Part shown: in pieces, positions 7,901 through 16,819 of the stretch
Numbering within the stretch: the first letter of the stretch is position 1
Layout of the letters: the number at the start of each line of letters is the position of its first letter
From: Acidimicrobiales bacterium
Lineage (GTDB): Bacteria > Actinomycetota > Acidimicrobiia > Acidimicrobiales > RAAP-2
DNA: 56,956 nt
NCBI GenBank assembly: GCA_015478655.1
Contig: JADMIJ010000019.1
Location: 1-56,956 of the forward strand
Direction of reading: 5' to 3'
Translations under genes and position numbers: made by a program
Notes under the pieces: model-generated
What the model was told of the DNA's origin: nothing
Databases searched by the model: none
The model's input: the letters and a program-made list of their open reading frames with translations, nothing else

Positions 7901-8847
7901 CCCCGGTCGTCGTCCTGGTCGGGGCCGGCATCGGGGTGGGCATCGCACTGGTGATCTCGGGTTTCTGGTCGACCGGTGCTCCGGTCGGGCGGATGTCGAT
8001 GGTGAAGCGCTTGGACCCGGCCAACCGGCAGGCCGCCATTTGCGCGGTCGCACTCGCCCTCATTGTCGGGCTGGTCACCCGTTGGCCGGTGGGCGCGGCC
8101 ATCGGTGGAGCCGTGGGGTGGACCCTTCGCTCGGCCCTCCAACCCAATACCTCTCGTCGGGTCACCAACCGCCTGGAAGCGTTGGCCACCTGGATCGAGG
8201 CGCTCCGGGACAGCATCGCTGCCCATCGGGGGCTTCTCGCCGCCATCGAGTCCACGGTGCACACAGCACCACCGTCGATCCGGGACAACGTGGCCGCCCT
8301 GGTCGTCCGCATTAAGAGCGGAGTGGCCCTCGATGCCGCGCTCTACACCTTTGCCGACGAGCTGGGCGATGCCGCCGTCGACGAGGCTGTCGCCCCACTC
8401 ATCCTGGCCAGCCGGTTCGGAGGCTCCGACCTGCAGAGCCTGCTGGCCACTGCCGCGGCCAACACGAGAGACCAGATCGCCCTCTGGCAACGCATCGAGA
8501 TCGCCCGGGCCAAGCCCCGGCGGGACATGCGCCTGGTCATCGCGGTGACCCTGGTCTTCACGTTCGGCGTGCTCCTCATCGGTCACGGCTACTTCAAGCC
8601 GTTCGGTACCCCGGTCGGCCAGATCGTCCTTGTGGCCGTGGCCGGTCTGTTCGCCGCCGGTTTCGCTGCCATGAACCGGCTGTCGCGTCCCCAACCCATG
8701 CCCCGGCTGTTCGGTAAGGGCGAGGGCTTCACAGCTCCGACCGATCACACAGACACACCGGCATCGGCCACCTCGTCCAGACACGGCCAACGCAGAGGCA
8801 GCCCAGTCAGAACTGGCGCGGCTCCGGCCCGGGCCGGACGGAAGTAG
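7897..8847 (+). CDS. tadB: TadB-like inner membrane platform protein
   Basis: A 316-aa T2SSF-domain protein. TM helices lie at about residues 1-22 and 45-75, with a pair near 220-262, and the cytoplasmic T2SSF domain lies between (RLEALATWIEALRDSIAAHRGLL, then LDAALYTFADELGD). With TadC it forms the platform on which TadA acts. ATG 7897 overlaps the tadA stop (ATGA). The Ser/Thr/Arg-rich tail is probably disordered. Confidence 0.88.
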   Translation: MTPVVVLVGAGIGVGIALVISGFWSTGAPVGRMSMVKRLDPANRQAAICAVALALIVGLVTRWPVGAAIGGAVGWTLRSALQPNTSRRVTNRLEALATWIEALRDSIAAHRGLLAAIESTVHTAPPSIRDNVAALVVRIKSGVALDAALYTFADELGDAAVDEAVAPLILASRFGGSDLQSLLATAAANTRDQIALWQRIEIARAKPRRDMRLVIAVTLVFTFGVLLIGHGYFKPFGTPVGQIVLVAVAGLFAAGFAAMNRLSRPQPMPRLFGKGEGFTAPTDHTDTPASATSSRHGQRRGSPVRTGAAPARAGRK

Positions 8848-8856
8848 GGGGTCGAG

Positions 8857-9759
8857 ATGGTCGTCATCATCCTCATGGGACTCGGTGTGGGTGTCGGCTT
8901 GGCCGCCGTTGTCTGGGGGCTCTTCCCTCCGCCGCTCACCCTTCGGGCGGCACTCGCCCGTCTGTCCGGAGAGCACGTGACCGCCCCGACGGACGTCCTC
9001 ACCCAAGGGGTCGGCGGGGCCCGTCGACTCTGTGGGCACCTGCTCGAGGTCAACGTCCGCAAGATCCCGAGACTCGCCGACATCGTCCTTCCCGACTTGG
9101 CCATCACCGGCACGCCGACCGAGACGTTCGCGGTCAAAGTCGTGGGCTACGGGATCGGGTTGGCTTTGCTCGGCCCGGTGGCGTGCGTCGCCGCCGGGGC
9201 GGTCGGGGTGCATCCCGGCATCGAACTCCCTGCCCTCGGGGTCCTGGTGCTAGGTGCTCTCGGTGTTGCCACCCCGTTCGTCGATCTGCATCAGGCCGCC
9301 ACCCGTCGCCGCCGGCACTTCTGCCACTCGCTCTCCACCTACGCCTCCCTGGTGTCGATGGCCATGGCTGGGGCTATGGGGTGGTCGAGCGCCCTGGAGG
9401 TGGCCTCCACCGTGTCGTCCACCGACTGGGCGATGCGGGAGATCGCGCAGAGCCTGCTGTGGGCCCAGGCCTACCGGAAGCAACCCTGGGAGGGCCTCGA
9501 GCGGCTAGCCGTCCGCTTCGACGTCCCCGACCTCACCGATCTGGCCCGGTCCATGTCCCAGGCGGGAGATGGAGCCCGCATCCGCGACTCCCTGGAGGCG
9601 AAGGCCCATTCGCTCCGGCTGAAGGAGACGTCCGCTCTGGAGGACTCGGCCCAGGCGGTGACCCAGAAGATGCTGCTCCCCGGCGTGCTGCTCATGGCCG
9701 GCTACGGCCTCCTCATCTTCTATCCCGCCCTGGCTTCGTTCACCGGGACCCACCTGTGA
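8857..9759 (+). CDS. tadC: TadC-like inner membrane platform protein
   Basis: A 300-aa second T2SSF protein. It begins with a TM helix (MVVIILMGLGVGVGLAAVVWGLF). Two TMs lie near residues 90-140, the T2SSF domain near 150-260 (FCHSLSTYASLVSMAMAGAMGW), and a last TM near 275-292. It starts 9 nt after tadB with a GGTCGAG-like RBS. Paired TadB/TadC proteins are standard in Tad systems. Confidence 0.88.
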   Translation: MVVIILMGLGVGVGLAAVVWGLFPPPLTLRAALARLSGEHVTAPTDVLTQGVGGARRLCGHLLEVNVRKIPRLADIVLPDLAITGTPTETFAVKVVGYGIGLALLGPVACVAAGAVGVHPGIELPALGVLVLGALGVATPFVDLHQAATRRRRHFCHSLSTYASLVSMAMAGAMGWSSALEVASTVSSTDWAMREIAQSLLWAQAYRKQPWEGLERLAVRFDVPDLTDLARSMSQAGDGARIRDSLEAKAHSLRLKETSALEDSAQAVTQKMLLPGVLLMAGYGLLIFYPALASFTGTHL

Positions 9760-9868
9760 TCCGCCGCTGTCGGCGGAATCGAGCGGTGAGCGATTCCAAC
9801 AGCGATCCGAGTCCAGTTACTCATCATCCAACCAGCCAACAACTGCAACACGAAACGAGGAGAGCACC

Positions 9869-10117
9869 ATGCACATGAGAGCAATCACCAGCCAGTTGAG
9901 GGAGAGTGCCCGATCGGCCGCAGAGTCCGTCATGACCGTGGTCCGGTTTCTTCGTGCCTACGTCTCTGCTCGGCTGACTCCGGTCCTGGGCGACGACCGC
10001 GGCGAGATCGCCTCCTGGGTGGTCGTGACCGCCCTGGTCGTCGTGGCAGCCATTGCCATCGTGACCATCGTGGTGACCAAGCTGACCGCCACCGCCAACA
10101 ACATCCAGACTCCCTGA
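9869..10117 (+). CDS. Flp-type pilin-like small membrane protein
   Basis: An 82-aa protein with one long hydrophobic helix (about residues 51-70, WVVVTALVVVAAIAIVTIVV) preceded by GDDRGEIAS. Taking the Gly as -1 puts a Glu at +5, as class III prepilin peptidases need. It is therefore the likely major pilin. The N-terminal leader of about 43 residues is longer than usual for Flp pilins. ATG 9869 has GAGGAGAG about 5 nt upstream, the strongest RBS of the operon, which fits a structural subunit made in excess. No prepilin peptidase gene was found in the element. Confidence 0.75.
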   Translation: MHMRAITSQLRESARSAAESVMTVVRFLRAYVSARLTPVLGDDRGEIASWVVVTALVVVAAIAIVTIVVTKLTATANNIQTP

Positions 10118-10128
10118 ACAAGTCTCGG

Positions 10129-10683
10129 ATGGATTCCAACACGGCCGTTCCGGAAGCGCTTCTCTCAGATGCTTCGTCGTTCGAAGCACCGCGCCCTGGA
10201 GCCCAGTCGGCCGTGTCAGCGAAATCGCTTCAGGGGCAATCCGGATCGCGTGCCGTTAAGCCTCGATGGCCGCGTAGTCGCCGACGGCGGGACCGACATA
10301 GGGGTGACCGCCGTCGAAGCGATGCAGGGTTGGCGGAGTTCGTGGTGTGTCTCCCCGTCTTTTTCCTGCTGGTCATCGGCGGGGTTCAGTACGCTCTGTG
10401 GTCCCACGCCAGTCACCTGGCCCAGGCAGCAGCCGAACAGGGCAGTCAGGTGGCCTCCGGCTACGGCTCGACGCTCTCCGCCGGTACCCAGGCCGCCCAG
10501 AGCTTCATCGCCACCACCGGTCCCGGCACCTTGACGAATCCACAGGTGTCGACCAGCACGCTGTCGGGGGACGTTGCCCAAGTCACCGTCACCGGTCGTG
10601 CCCAGGCCCTCGTCCCGTGGCTCGACCTCACCGTGTCGGCCACCAGCAATGCACCGATCCAGGAGTACCGGACCAGTGGGTGA
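10129..10683 (+). CDS. tadE: TadE-like pseudopilin
   Basis: A 184-aa TadE-family protein. A basic cytoplasmic N-terminus of about 60 residues ends in an Arg-rich stretch, followed by AGLAEFVVCLPVFFLLVIGG. This is the TadE signature, with Glu in the hydrophobic segment. The exported C-terminal part is Ala/Ser/Thr-rich. The ATG at 10129 lacks a strong RBS; a later start is possible, since the first 60 residues are poorly conserved in this family. Confidence 0.82.
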   Translation: MDSNTAVPEALLSDASSFEAPRPGAQSAVSAKSLQGQSGSRAVKPRWPRSRRRRDRHRGDRRRSDAGLAEFVVCLPVFFLLVIGGVQYALWSHASHLAQAAAEQGSQVASGYGSTLSAGTQAAQSFIATTGPGTLTNPQVSTSTLSGDVAQVTVTGRAQALVPWLDLTVSATSNAPIQEYRTSG

Positions 10684-11113
10684 TCGGGGACGCCGCGTCC
10701 GAGGGGACGAGGGTCAGGCCATCGCCGAGCTGGTCATCGTCGCCCCCGTGCTCCTGTTAGTTATCGTGCTCATGGTCGCCCTCGGCCGGGTCGATTCGGC
10801 ACAGGGGGACGTCGAGTCGGCGGCGCGGGCCGGGGTCCAGGCAGCCGTGGTCCAAGCCGATGCCGCCGACGCCCAGACCCAGGCGACCTCAGTTGTGACC
10901 AACACCCTGGCAGGAGCCGGGCTCACCTGTCCGGCCCCCCAGATCACGACGGACACGTCCAACTTTGTGGCCGGCGGCACTGTGTCGGTGAGCGTGACCT
11001 GTGTGACCAGCCTGGCCGACGTGTCCGTCCCCGGCGTCCCCGGATCGAAGACCCTGACGGCCACTGCGGTGGCGCACATCGATGAGTTCCGGACGGTCGG
11101 TGGTGGCACATGA
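10676..11113 (+). CDS. TadE/TadF-like pseudopilin
   Basis: A 145-aa protein with a short basic start, DEGQAIAELVIVAPVLLLVIV as the pilin-like TM segment, and a beta-rich exported domain with two cysteines. GTG 10676 is preferred because it overlaps the previous stop and has AGGAG upstream. Together with the previous and next genes it forms the set of minor pilins. Confidence 0.82.
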   Translation: MGDRGRRVRGDEGQAIAELVIVAPVLLLVIVLMVALGRVDSAQGDVESAARAGVQAAVVQADAADAQTQATSVVTNTLAGAGLTCPAPQITTDTSNFVAGGTVSVSVTCVTSLADVSVPGVPGSKTLTATAVAHIDEFRTVGGGT

Positions 11114-11556
11114 GGGCGACTCTGATCGGGAGATGGCGAGCGCGCCTCCACCGCCGCTCCGACGAGGGACAGTTCCTCGCCATGACCGCCGTCTTTATGA
11201 CCATGTTCCTGGCCCTGGCCGGGCTGGTTGCCGACGGGGGCCACTACCTCGACGCCAAACAGCAGGCCGCCTCCGTGGCCGAACAGGCGGCCCGGGCCGG
11301 TGCCGGGTCGCTGGATGTAGGCGCGCTTCATGCCGGCACCATTGCCGTCGATCCCGCCGTTGCTGTCACCGCGGCCGAGAACTACATGAGTTCGGCCGGC
11401 CAACCCGGCTCCGCCTGGGTGGTCGGCAACACCGTCTACACCCAGATCAGCTACCGCCTGCCCACCCAGCTCCTCGGCATCATCGGCGTGGGGAGCCTGG
11501 CCCTATCGGTCACCGAGTCGGCGACCGACGTGAGTGGCATCACTACAGGAGGATGA
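11110..11556 (+). CDS. TadG-like pseudopilin
   Basis: A 148-aa protein starting at an ATGA overlap. Residues 17-45 (SDEGQFLAMTAVFMTMFLAL AGLVADGG) match the N-terminal TadG-like region of putative Flp pilus assembly proteins, followed by ALA-rich helices and a short beta-rich tail. It lacks the large von Willebrand-type domain of full TadG, so it is the short actinobacterial form. Confidence 0.8.
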   Translation: MRATLIGRWRARLHRRSDEGQFLAMTAVFMTMFLALAGLVADGGHYLDAKQQAASVAEQAARAGAGSLDVGALHAGTIAVDPAVAVTAAENYMSSAGQPGSAWVVGNTVYTQISYRLPTQLLGIIGVGSLALSVTESATDVSGITTGG

Positions 11557-11558
11557 CC

Positions 11559-14504
11559 GTGCCCACTCGATCCAATCCAATTGCATTCAGTGCAGCTCCC
11601 GTAACCCGACCGGCTGCTGGGACTCGGCCCACAGGTCGCCAGGTCGCCGGCGGCTTCGGCGCCCTCGGCGTCCTGGTCATCGGATTGGTAGGCATCCCGA
11701 TCGTGCTCTCCACCCTCGTCGGATGGCCGCTCCCGCACCACGTCCCGAGCGGTACGCAGGCGGCCCACGCCTTCGGGGCCTCGATCCCGGACTCGTTCTG
11801 GCCACGCCTGTTCGCCACCTTGGCCTGGCTGGCCTGGGCCTACTTCGTCTTCTCGGTCGCCACCGGCCTCATCCTCCAGCTCCGCGGTCGCCGACCCGGC
11901 CACCGCTCCCATCTCGTCGGCTCGAGTGCCATGGCGGCCCTCATCGCCGCCGTCCTGATACTCGGTCAGCTCCGTGGTGCCCACACGGTCCTTACTGGAC
12001 CTCCGCCCAGCCCAGCCCCCGTGGAGCAGCTTCTGTCCCAGACCACCTCGGGGGTCGTCCCCTCGCTGCCCAGCACTCCAATCTCGACTGCTCAATCAAC
12101 AGCGCTTCCGGCGACCGTCACCCACATCGTCGTGCCCGGCGACACGCTGTGGAGTATCGCCGTTCAGTACTACGGAGACGGCGAGCAATGGCCGGCCATT
12201 TTCCAGGCCAATGTCGGCCTTTCCCAGCCGGGGGGCGGCGCTCTCACCGATGCCCACTGGATCTATCCGGGGTGGTCGCTCACCATCCCCGGCGCCACCC
12301 AGGCTCCGCCGGTGGTGGCGGCCACGTCTCCGGCGCCACAGACTCCTTCACCTGCAGCTTCATCCACCTCTCCGATTGTGACTTCGCCCGTGGCCGGCAC
12401 GCCCGGGTCCATCAGCCATGGCACCAGCGGCAGTGGTGCAGCCAGCAGGAGCCTCGTTCCTCGGAAAGCGGTCCCCGTCACACATCAACCCAACGCGAAC
12501 CAGCGACCTTCGGGCACTCGGTCAGTGCCGGCGAGCCACACGGATACCACGGAGCCCGTCGGCGCCACTTCATCCCGGCCGCCGCTGGCCCTCCACCAGG
12601 CCCAAGGGGCAGTTCCCAACCACGCTGGCGGGTCGAACGCTGTCGCCAAGGTGCGTCCACCCGCTCCGCATCCTGTCGGAAGCGACATCGGACCGATCGC
12701 CGTGGGCGCCGGCCTCTTTGGGCTCACCGCCATCGGTCTGGTCGCCGCATTGGACCGCCGGCGGCGCCGGCAGATCGGGCGGCGATTCTTCGGCGGTCGC
12801 ATTCCCCGCCCGGAGCCGAGGAGCCCGTCCGCCGATCTCGAGCTGCAGCTGCGCCACTACGCCCGGGCGGGCCAGGTGTTCTGGGTCGGCCACCTGGCCG
12901 AGCTGCTCGGCCACTCCGCCGCCGCCGCCGGTGTGGCGCCACCGGATGTGGTGGGCGCCGAGCTCGACACCCATGGGCTTGACGTGCTGGTGACCGGTGA
13001 CAGCTCAAAACCTCTGGCCCCGTTCGTACGTCGGCCCGACCGTCCGGACGTCTGGCACCTGCCCTTCACCACCGATCCAAGCATCGTCGACGAGGCCGTC
13101 ACAGCCTCGCCCGCCACCCTGGTTCTTGCCACCGTGGGCCAGGGCACGGTTGGGGCGGTACTGGTCAACGTGAATCGCTACCGGTCCATCCACATCACCG
13201 TCTCAGCGGACCGGGTGGAGGGCATCCTGTCCGCCATGGCCACCGAGCTGGCCGGCACGACTGCACCCATCGGGACAGCAGTCGTTGCCGTCGGCTTTGG
13301 CTACGGCGTGGTTGATCGGCTCGACGGGGGCGTCGTTGTCGACGATCTCGACGAGGCGTCAGCATCGACGCGACCCGACGAGAAGGCCATCGTCCTCGTC
13401 GACCCTCAGACCATCACGCACCAACTCCTCGATGGCGTTCGCAGCAGGGAAGACGTCCATCTACTCACTGCAGGACCGGTCGCACCGGAGGGTACGGTGC
13501 TCATCCTCGACCCGGAACATCCGATCCTGGAGAATCACGGATTGGACCCCGTCCATCCCTCGCACATGTCCGATGATTCGCTCGAAGAGGTGCAGACCCT
13601 CTTCGAGCTTGCTGAGGAGGACCCGGGCACCACGGCCCATCACGGCGGCGCGGCGAATGAGGCGCATCAGCCAAGCGGACCGGTGCCCGTAGGGGAGGTC
13701 ATGGTCGGTCTCCTGGGAGAACCGACGATCTCCGTCGGCGACGGCGATCTGCAGGATCTCGTGACGGCCGTTTTGCCGACGGCGGGGACCAAGGCCCGCA
13801 GAGTCGTCGAGCTCCTCGTCTACCTGGCTGCTCACGGCGGCACCGCCACCCGGGGCGAGTGGCTCACCGACATCTCTCCGGACAAGGCGCTGAGCGACGG
13901 GTACGTCCGCAACCTGGTCCTCCTTACCCGTCGCTCGCTCGAAGCCGTCACCGGCGAACCTGACCTCCTCGCCTACGACAAGGCCACCCAGCGGTTCTCG
14001 CTGGCCGAGCGGGTCACGACCGACTGGAAGCAGTTCCAATCGGCCACCTCCGTTGGAGAGCCGGTGCGGTTGCGAACGGCACTGGGGCTCGTCCGAGGTG
14101 CTCCGTTTGGAGCCGATCCGGACCCTTGGACGTCGGCCGGAGGCTTGTCCTACGTCTTCGGGGACGCCATCACCGACGCATCATTGGCCCTTGGCGAGTT
14201 CGCTCTGGACGACGGTGATCCTCGACTGGCGGCCTGGGCGGCCCGGCAGGGTCAGCTGGCCAATCGCTACGACCAAGGCCTGTGGCGGACCCTCCTCCGA
14301 ACGGCTGGCGACGACACTGCCCGCCAGCAGATCTGGAACGAGCTTCACGCCCTCCTTGCCGTCGATGGTGATCCCACCGCCGACCTTGAGCCTGAAACTA
14401 TCGACCTCTACGATTTGCTCGACGCACCGAAGCGAACGGCTGCCGGAGTCGTCGTGCTACAGGAGGACGACGACGCTGTCATCCCCACCCGTAGGGCTGT
14501 CTAG
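11559..14504 (+). CDS. Membrane LysM protein with BTAD/SARP-like C-terminus
   Basis: A 981-aa multidomain protein closing the pilus operon. Two or three TM helices lie in the first 150 residues. A LysM domain (about 188-245, VVPGDTLWSIAVQYYGDG) would bind peptidoglycan. A Pro/Ser/Thr-rich linker and another TM (near 385-405) follow. The cytoplasmic C-terminus (about 715-950) resembles the winged-helix plus BTAD region of SARP-type regulators (GTKARRVVELLVYLAAHGG, DGYVRNLVLLTRRSLEAV). GTG 11559 is chosen because AGGAGG lies 6 nt upstream; ATG 11553 touches that RBS. The architecture suggests linking cell wall contact to control of the pilus, which is inference. Confidence 0.8.
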   Translation: MPTRSNPIAFSAAPVTRPAAGTRPTGRQVAGGFGALGVLVIGLVGIPIVLSTLVGWPLPHHVPSGTQAAHAFGASIPDSFWPRLFATLAWLAWAYFVFSVATGLILQLRGRRPGHRSHLVGSSAMAALIAAVLILGQLRGAHTVLTGPPPSPAPVEQLLSQTTSGVVPSLPSTPISTAQSTALPATVTHIVVPGDTLWSIAVQYYGDGEQWPAIFQANVGLSQPGGGALTDAHWIYPGWSLTIPGATQAPPVVAATSPAPQTPSPAASSTSPIVTSPVAGTPGSISHGTSGSGAASRSLVPRKAVPVTHQPNANQRPSGTRSVPASHTDTTEPVGATSSRPPLALHQAQGAVPNHAGGSNAVAKVRPPAPHPVGSDIGPIAVGAGLFGLTAIGLVAALDRRRRRQIGRRFFGGRIPRPEPRSPSADLELQLRHYARAGQVFWVGHLAELLGHSAAAAGVAPPDVVGAELDTHGLDVLVTGDSSKPLAPFVRRPDRPDVWHLPFTTDPSIVDEAVTASPATLVLATVGQGTVGAVLVNVNRYRSIHITVSADRVEGILSAMATELAGTTAPIGTAVVAVGFGYGVVDRLDGGVVVDDLDEASASTRPDEKAIVLVDPQTITHQLLDGVRSREDVHLLTAGPVAPEGTVLILDPEHPILENHGLDPVHPSHMSDDSLEEVQTLFELAEEDPGTTAHHGGAANEAHQPSGPVPVGEVMVGLLGEPTISVGDGDLQDLVTAVLPTAGTKARRVVELLVYLAAHGGTATRGEWLTDISPDKALSDGYVRNLVLLTRRSLEAVTGEPDLLAYDKATQRFSLAERVTTDWKQFQSATSVGEPVRLRTALGLVRGAPFGADPDPWTSAGGLSYVFGDAITDASLALGEFALDDGDPRLAAWAARQGQLANRYDQGLWRTLLRTAGDDTARQQIWNELHALLAVDGDPTADLEPETIDLYDLLDAPKRTAAGVVVLQEDDDAVIPTRRAV

Positions 14505-14557
14505 GTGTCAGGCGGTCAGTAACGTCCAGTTTGTTTAGATGAGTGTCGCTTTTATCA

Positions 14558-15436
14558 TCAGAAGGGGTAGTACTCGCCGAACACTTGGCCGTACGCCTTG
14601 TGCATCCCTGCAACGTCTTCGTCCATGGCACACTTTTCAGCTCGACCGCACTGTTCGTGGGCCGCTGTCACCTTGCTGACAGCCGAGTCCAAAGCAGTGC
14701 CGTGAAGGTACGCGGCCACGTCACTCCCAGTTCCACCGGGATCGGGAAGTTGGTTCCGCAGGTCTCCTTGTGCATTCTTGAAGAAGTAACGGGCACTCGC
14801 CCAGTCGGATGATTGACCGTTCTTCCACAACCACGATGTTCCGAAGATCGACCAGGCAAGTGCTTCAAGGTGGAACGAGCGCAGCGGCGCCCCAACGGAG
14901 AGATTCCACGCTTTCAATTGCTTGATCCTGGGAACGAGCTGACCGGCATGTGCCCGGTTGGCGGTCGCGGACAGCTCAACGTGCTTCTTCGGATTCGTGG
15001 TAATCCAAGTGGCGCTTCCCGAGTCGCAAATCTCCCAACCCTCATTCCATGTCCACCAAGGACGAACGAATGCAGGAACAACATCGACTACGAAGTCGGT
15101 GAACGTGATGGTCACGGCCTGGCCGTTTTGACTGATCCTCGGAGTCCGGGTGTACTCGACGAGGAGGGCCTTCTTGACCAGCTCCAGTACCGCCTTTGGA
15201 CCCCGCACTTTGTATCGCCCATCGAGGACGACCACGATGTCAACATCCGCTGCCTTGAGCGGCCCAATCATGGTGTGACGCCGGTACGAACCAGTGAGGA
15301 AATCTCCGGCGACGAAAAGTTGAGCGGCAACAGCATCCCTGACATTTTTCTGCCGAGTCGCCACCGTCTTTTCTTGGAGTGCGGTCAACTCCAGATTACT
15401 GCGCAGCTCCTCGAAGGCCTGTTGGCGGGTCAGCAT
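14558..15436 (-). CDS. CD-NTase-like nucleotidyltransferase 2
   Basis: A 292-aa protein of the cGAS/DncV-like nucleotidyltransferase group. It has GSYRRHT near residue 48, ADVDIVVVLD with the metal-binding D-x-D, and the third acidic position in FVVDVVPAF. The C-terminal helical half (LVPRIKQLKAWN ... SFHLEALAW) matches the SMODS type. These enzymes make cyclic or linear oligonucleotide signals after phage infection. ATG 15436 has AAGGG about 10 nt upstream; ATG 15466 would add 10 residues and overlap the preceding gene by 17 nt. It is the last gene of the SLATT operon and converges with the pilus operon, leaving 53 bp with no obvious terminator. Confidence 0.8.
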   Translation of the reverse strand: MLTRQQAFEELRSNLELTALQEKTVATRQKNVRDAVAAQLFVAGDFLTGSYRRHTMIGPLKAADVDIVVVLDGRYKVRGPKAVLELVKKALLVEYTRTPRISQNGQAVTITFTDFVVDVVPAFVRPWWTWNEGWEICDSGSATWITTNPKKHVELSATANRAHAGQLVPRIKQLKAWNLSVGAPLRSFHLEALAWSIFGTSWLWKNGQSSDWASARYFFKNAQGDLRNQLPDPGGTGSDVAAYLHGTALDSAVSKVTAAHEQCGRAEKCAMDEDVAGMHKAYGQVFGEYYPF

Positions 15437-15449
15437 CGTCCGACTGCCC

Positions 15450-16316
15450 TTAGGTGAGGAACTCATCACCCAGCTCGATTCGCCAGAGACGTTTTGCCTC
15501 GGTGTGATCGCCGAGTGCTTCGGCAGCAAGGGCCTTCTTGGCACGATCCAGTGCTTCGGAGAACCGGGACTTGATGGCCGTACGCGCAGCAGTCGTGAGG
15601 TAGCTATCGAGATTGCCCGAGTGGCCAGCAGGATCACCCACCGTGATCCACTTGGGACCCCACTCGAAGAAGCACTTCATGGCATCTCGATAGTTCGACC
15701 CCAGATTCGAGAACATGCTCGCCACCATGACCTCTAAGTGGAACGACTCGAATCGGTGGCTGTGCACACCGTTCCAACGACGAACGAGCCTGCAAACGGG
15801 CGTCAGGTTCACTCCCACTGACGCCCGCCGCTCTGAAAACCATGATCCTTGCGCTTCCGGGTCCGTCGTCATCCAACCGCCATCCCCACGAGGCAGCCCG
15901 TATCCTCCGGTGTTCCACTTGAAAACGGGAGCGATGTCGACGTGGGCACCGCTCTGATAGAAGAGTCGGACGGCCTGTCCTCTTGCACCGATCTGGCCGA
16001 TCGATGTCTTCGCGTCGAGGGCATTCCGGATGCGCTGCAGGAACGCGCCAGAATCCTTGCGGTACTGCTCGAACACCCCATCCTTGTTCGTGAACTGGGC
16101 CATCACGTCGAGGTCGTTAACTGGTCGGATTATGGTTCCACGAGCCGCAGAGCCAATCAGGATCACTCGGTTGAGGGGGAGCGTGCTCGACTGCGAGAAG
16201 GCTGTCCGGAGGTACTTCTCGGTTGACTCACGCTTGCTGGTGATGTCTGTCCGTTGCGCATCGGTCGGACTGATCTTCTCCAGAAACGCTCCGAACGCCT
16301 GGGCCGTCGTGGTCAT
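15450..16316 (-). CDS. CD-NTase-like nucleotidyltransferase 1
   Basis: A 288-aa protein, a second SMODS-type nucleotidyltransferase. It has LIGSAARGT near residue 50, NDLDVMAQF as the D-x-D element and HVDIAPVF as the third catalytic Asp. RLVRRWNG and HRFESFHLEVM form the conserved helical part. The two NTases resemble each other in order of motifs but are clearly diverged. ATG 16316 overlaps the SLATT stop as ATGA. It should act with the SLATT protein as signal synthase. Confidence 0.82.
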   Translation of the reverse strand: MTTTAQAFGAFLEKISPTDAQRTDITSKRESTEKYLRTAFSQSSTLPLNRVILIGSAARGTIIRPVNDLDVMAQFTNKDGVFEQYRKDSGAFLQRIRNALDAKTSIGQIGARGQAVRLFYQSGAHVDIAPVFKWNTGGYGLPRGDGGWMTTDPEAQGSWFSERRASVGVNLTPVCRLVRRWNGVHSHRFESFHLEVMVASMFSNLGSNYRDAMKCFFEWGPKWITVGDPAGHSGNLDSYLTTAARTAIKSRFSEALDRAKKALAAEALGDHTEAKRLWRIELGDEFLT

Positions 16317-16819
16317 TGTTTGTCTGTTTCGTACGTCTGTGAGCCACCTTCTATCTGCTCCTTCGCCCGCTGCCACGCCTTCTCTGACGGAAGTGGCGCC
16401 TCGCGATTGAGCTGCTGTTGCCGGTCCACCAGCTCCTGGAGCTGGTTGCGGGCGTCGTCAATCAGCATCGATGCAAGGTCGATGCTCAGAAACATCCGGG
16501 CGTCTTGCTCGAGCGCGCGATACGAATTTCCTGCAACCGCTGCCTTCTCGGTAGTCTGACGAGCAGCGATGGAGGCAGATACCGCGCCGACAAGGGCCGA
16601 GGCAATAGCGATGGTGCCAGCCCAGCCAATGCTCAGGAACTTCGAAAGGCCACCAACTCCAGCAACAGCGGCCAGTGCTGCTGCAACACTTCCGACCCAA
16701 CGGTCCACGGTGCGCCAGCGCTTGGCGTACTCGAACTGGGTTTCGGAGGCATAGGTAGTTGCTTCGAGAACGTCCTTGGCCTCAGTTTCGATGGCAGAAC
16801 GTCGCTCCTCGTCGTTCAT
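16313..16819 (-). CDS. SLATT-domain two-TM effector
   Basis: A 168-aa protein. An N-terminal helix (ATTYASETQFEYAKRWRTVDRWVG) leads into two TM helices (about residues 42-63 and 65-85) and a long coiled C-terminal helix. This is the SLATT pattern described for effectors that associate with SMODS nucleotidyltransferases; they are thought to open pores and kill the infected cell. The ATG at 16819 overlaps the stop of a 26-codon leader ORF as ATGA, and the stop overlaps NTase 1 in the same way, so all three are translationally linked. Confidence 0.85.
   Translation of the reverse strand: MNDEERRSAIETEAKDVLEATTYASETQFEYAKRWRTVDRWVGSVAAALAAVAGVGGLSKFLSIGWAGTIAIASALVGAVSASIAARQTTEKAAVAGNSYRALEQDARMFLSIDLASMLIDDARNQLQELVDRQQQLNREAPLPSEKAWQRAKEQIEGGSQTYETDKQ

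Noticed and set aside
7645..9213. Minus-strand ORF of 522 aa opposite tadB/tadC
   Set aside because: Shadow of two clear T2SSF genes, very high in Asp, Gly and His.
11082..11552. N-terminal extension of the LysM protein
   Set aside because: Overlaps the whole TadG-like gene in another frame; AGGAGG followed by GTG 11559 gives the start.
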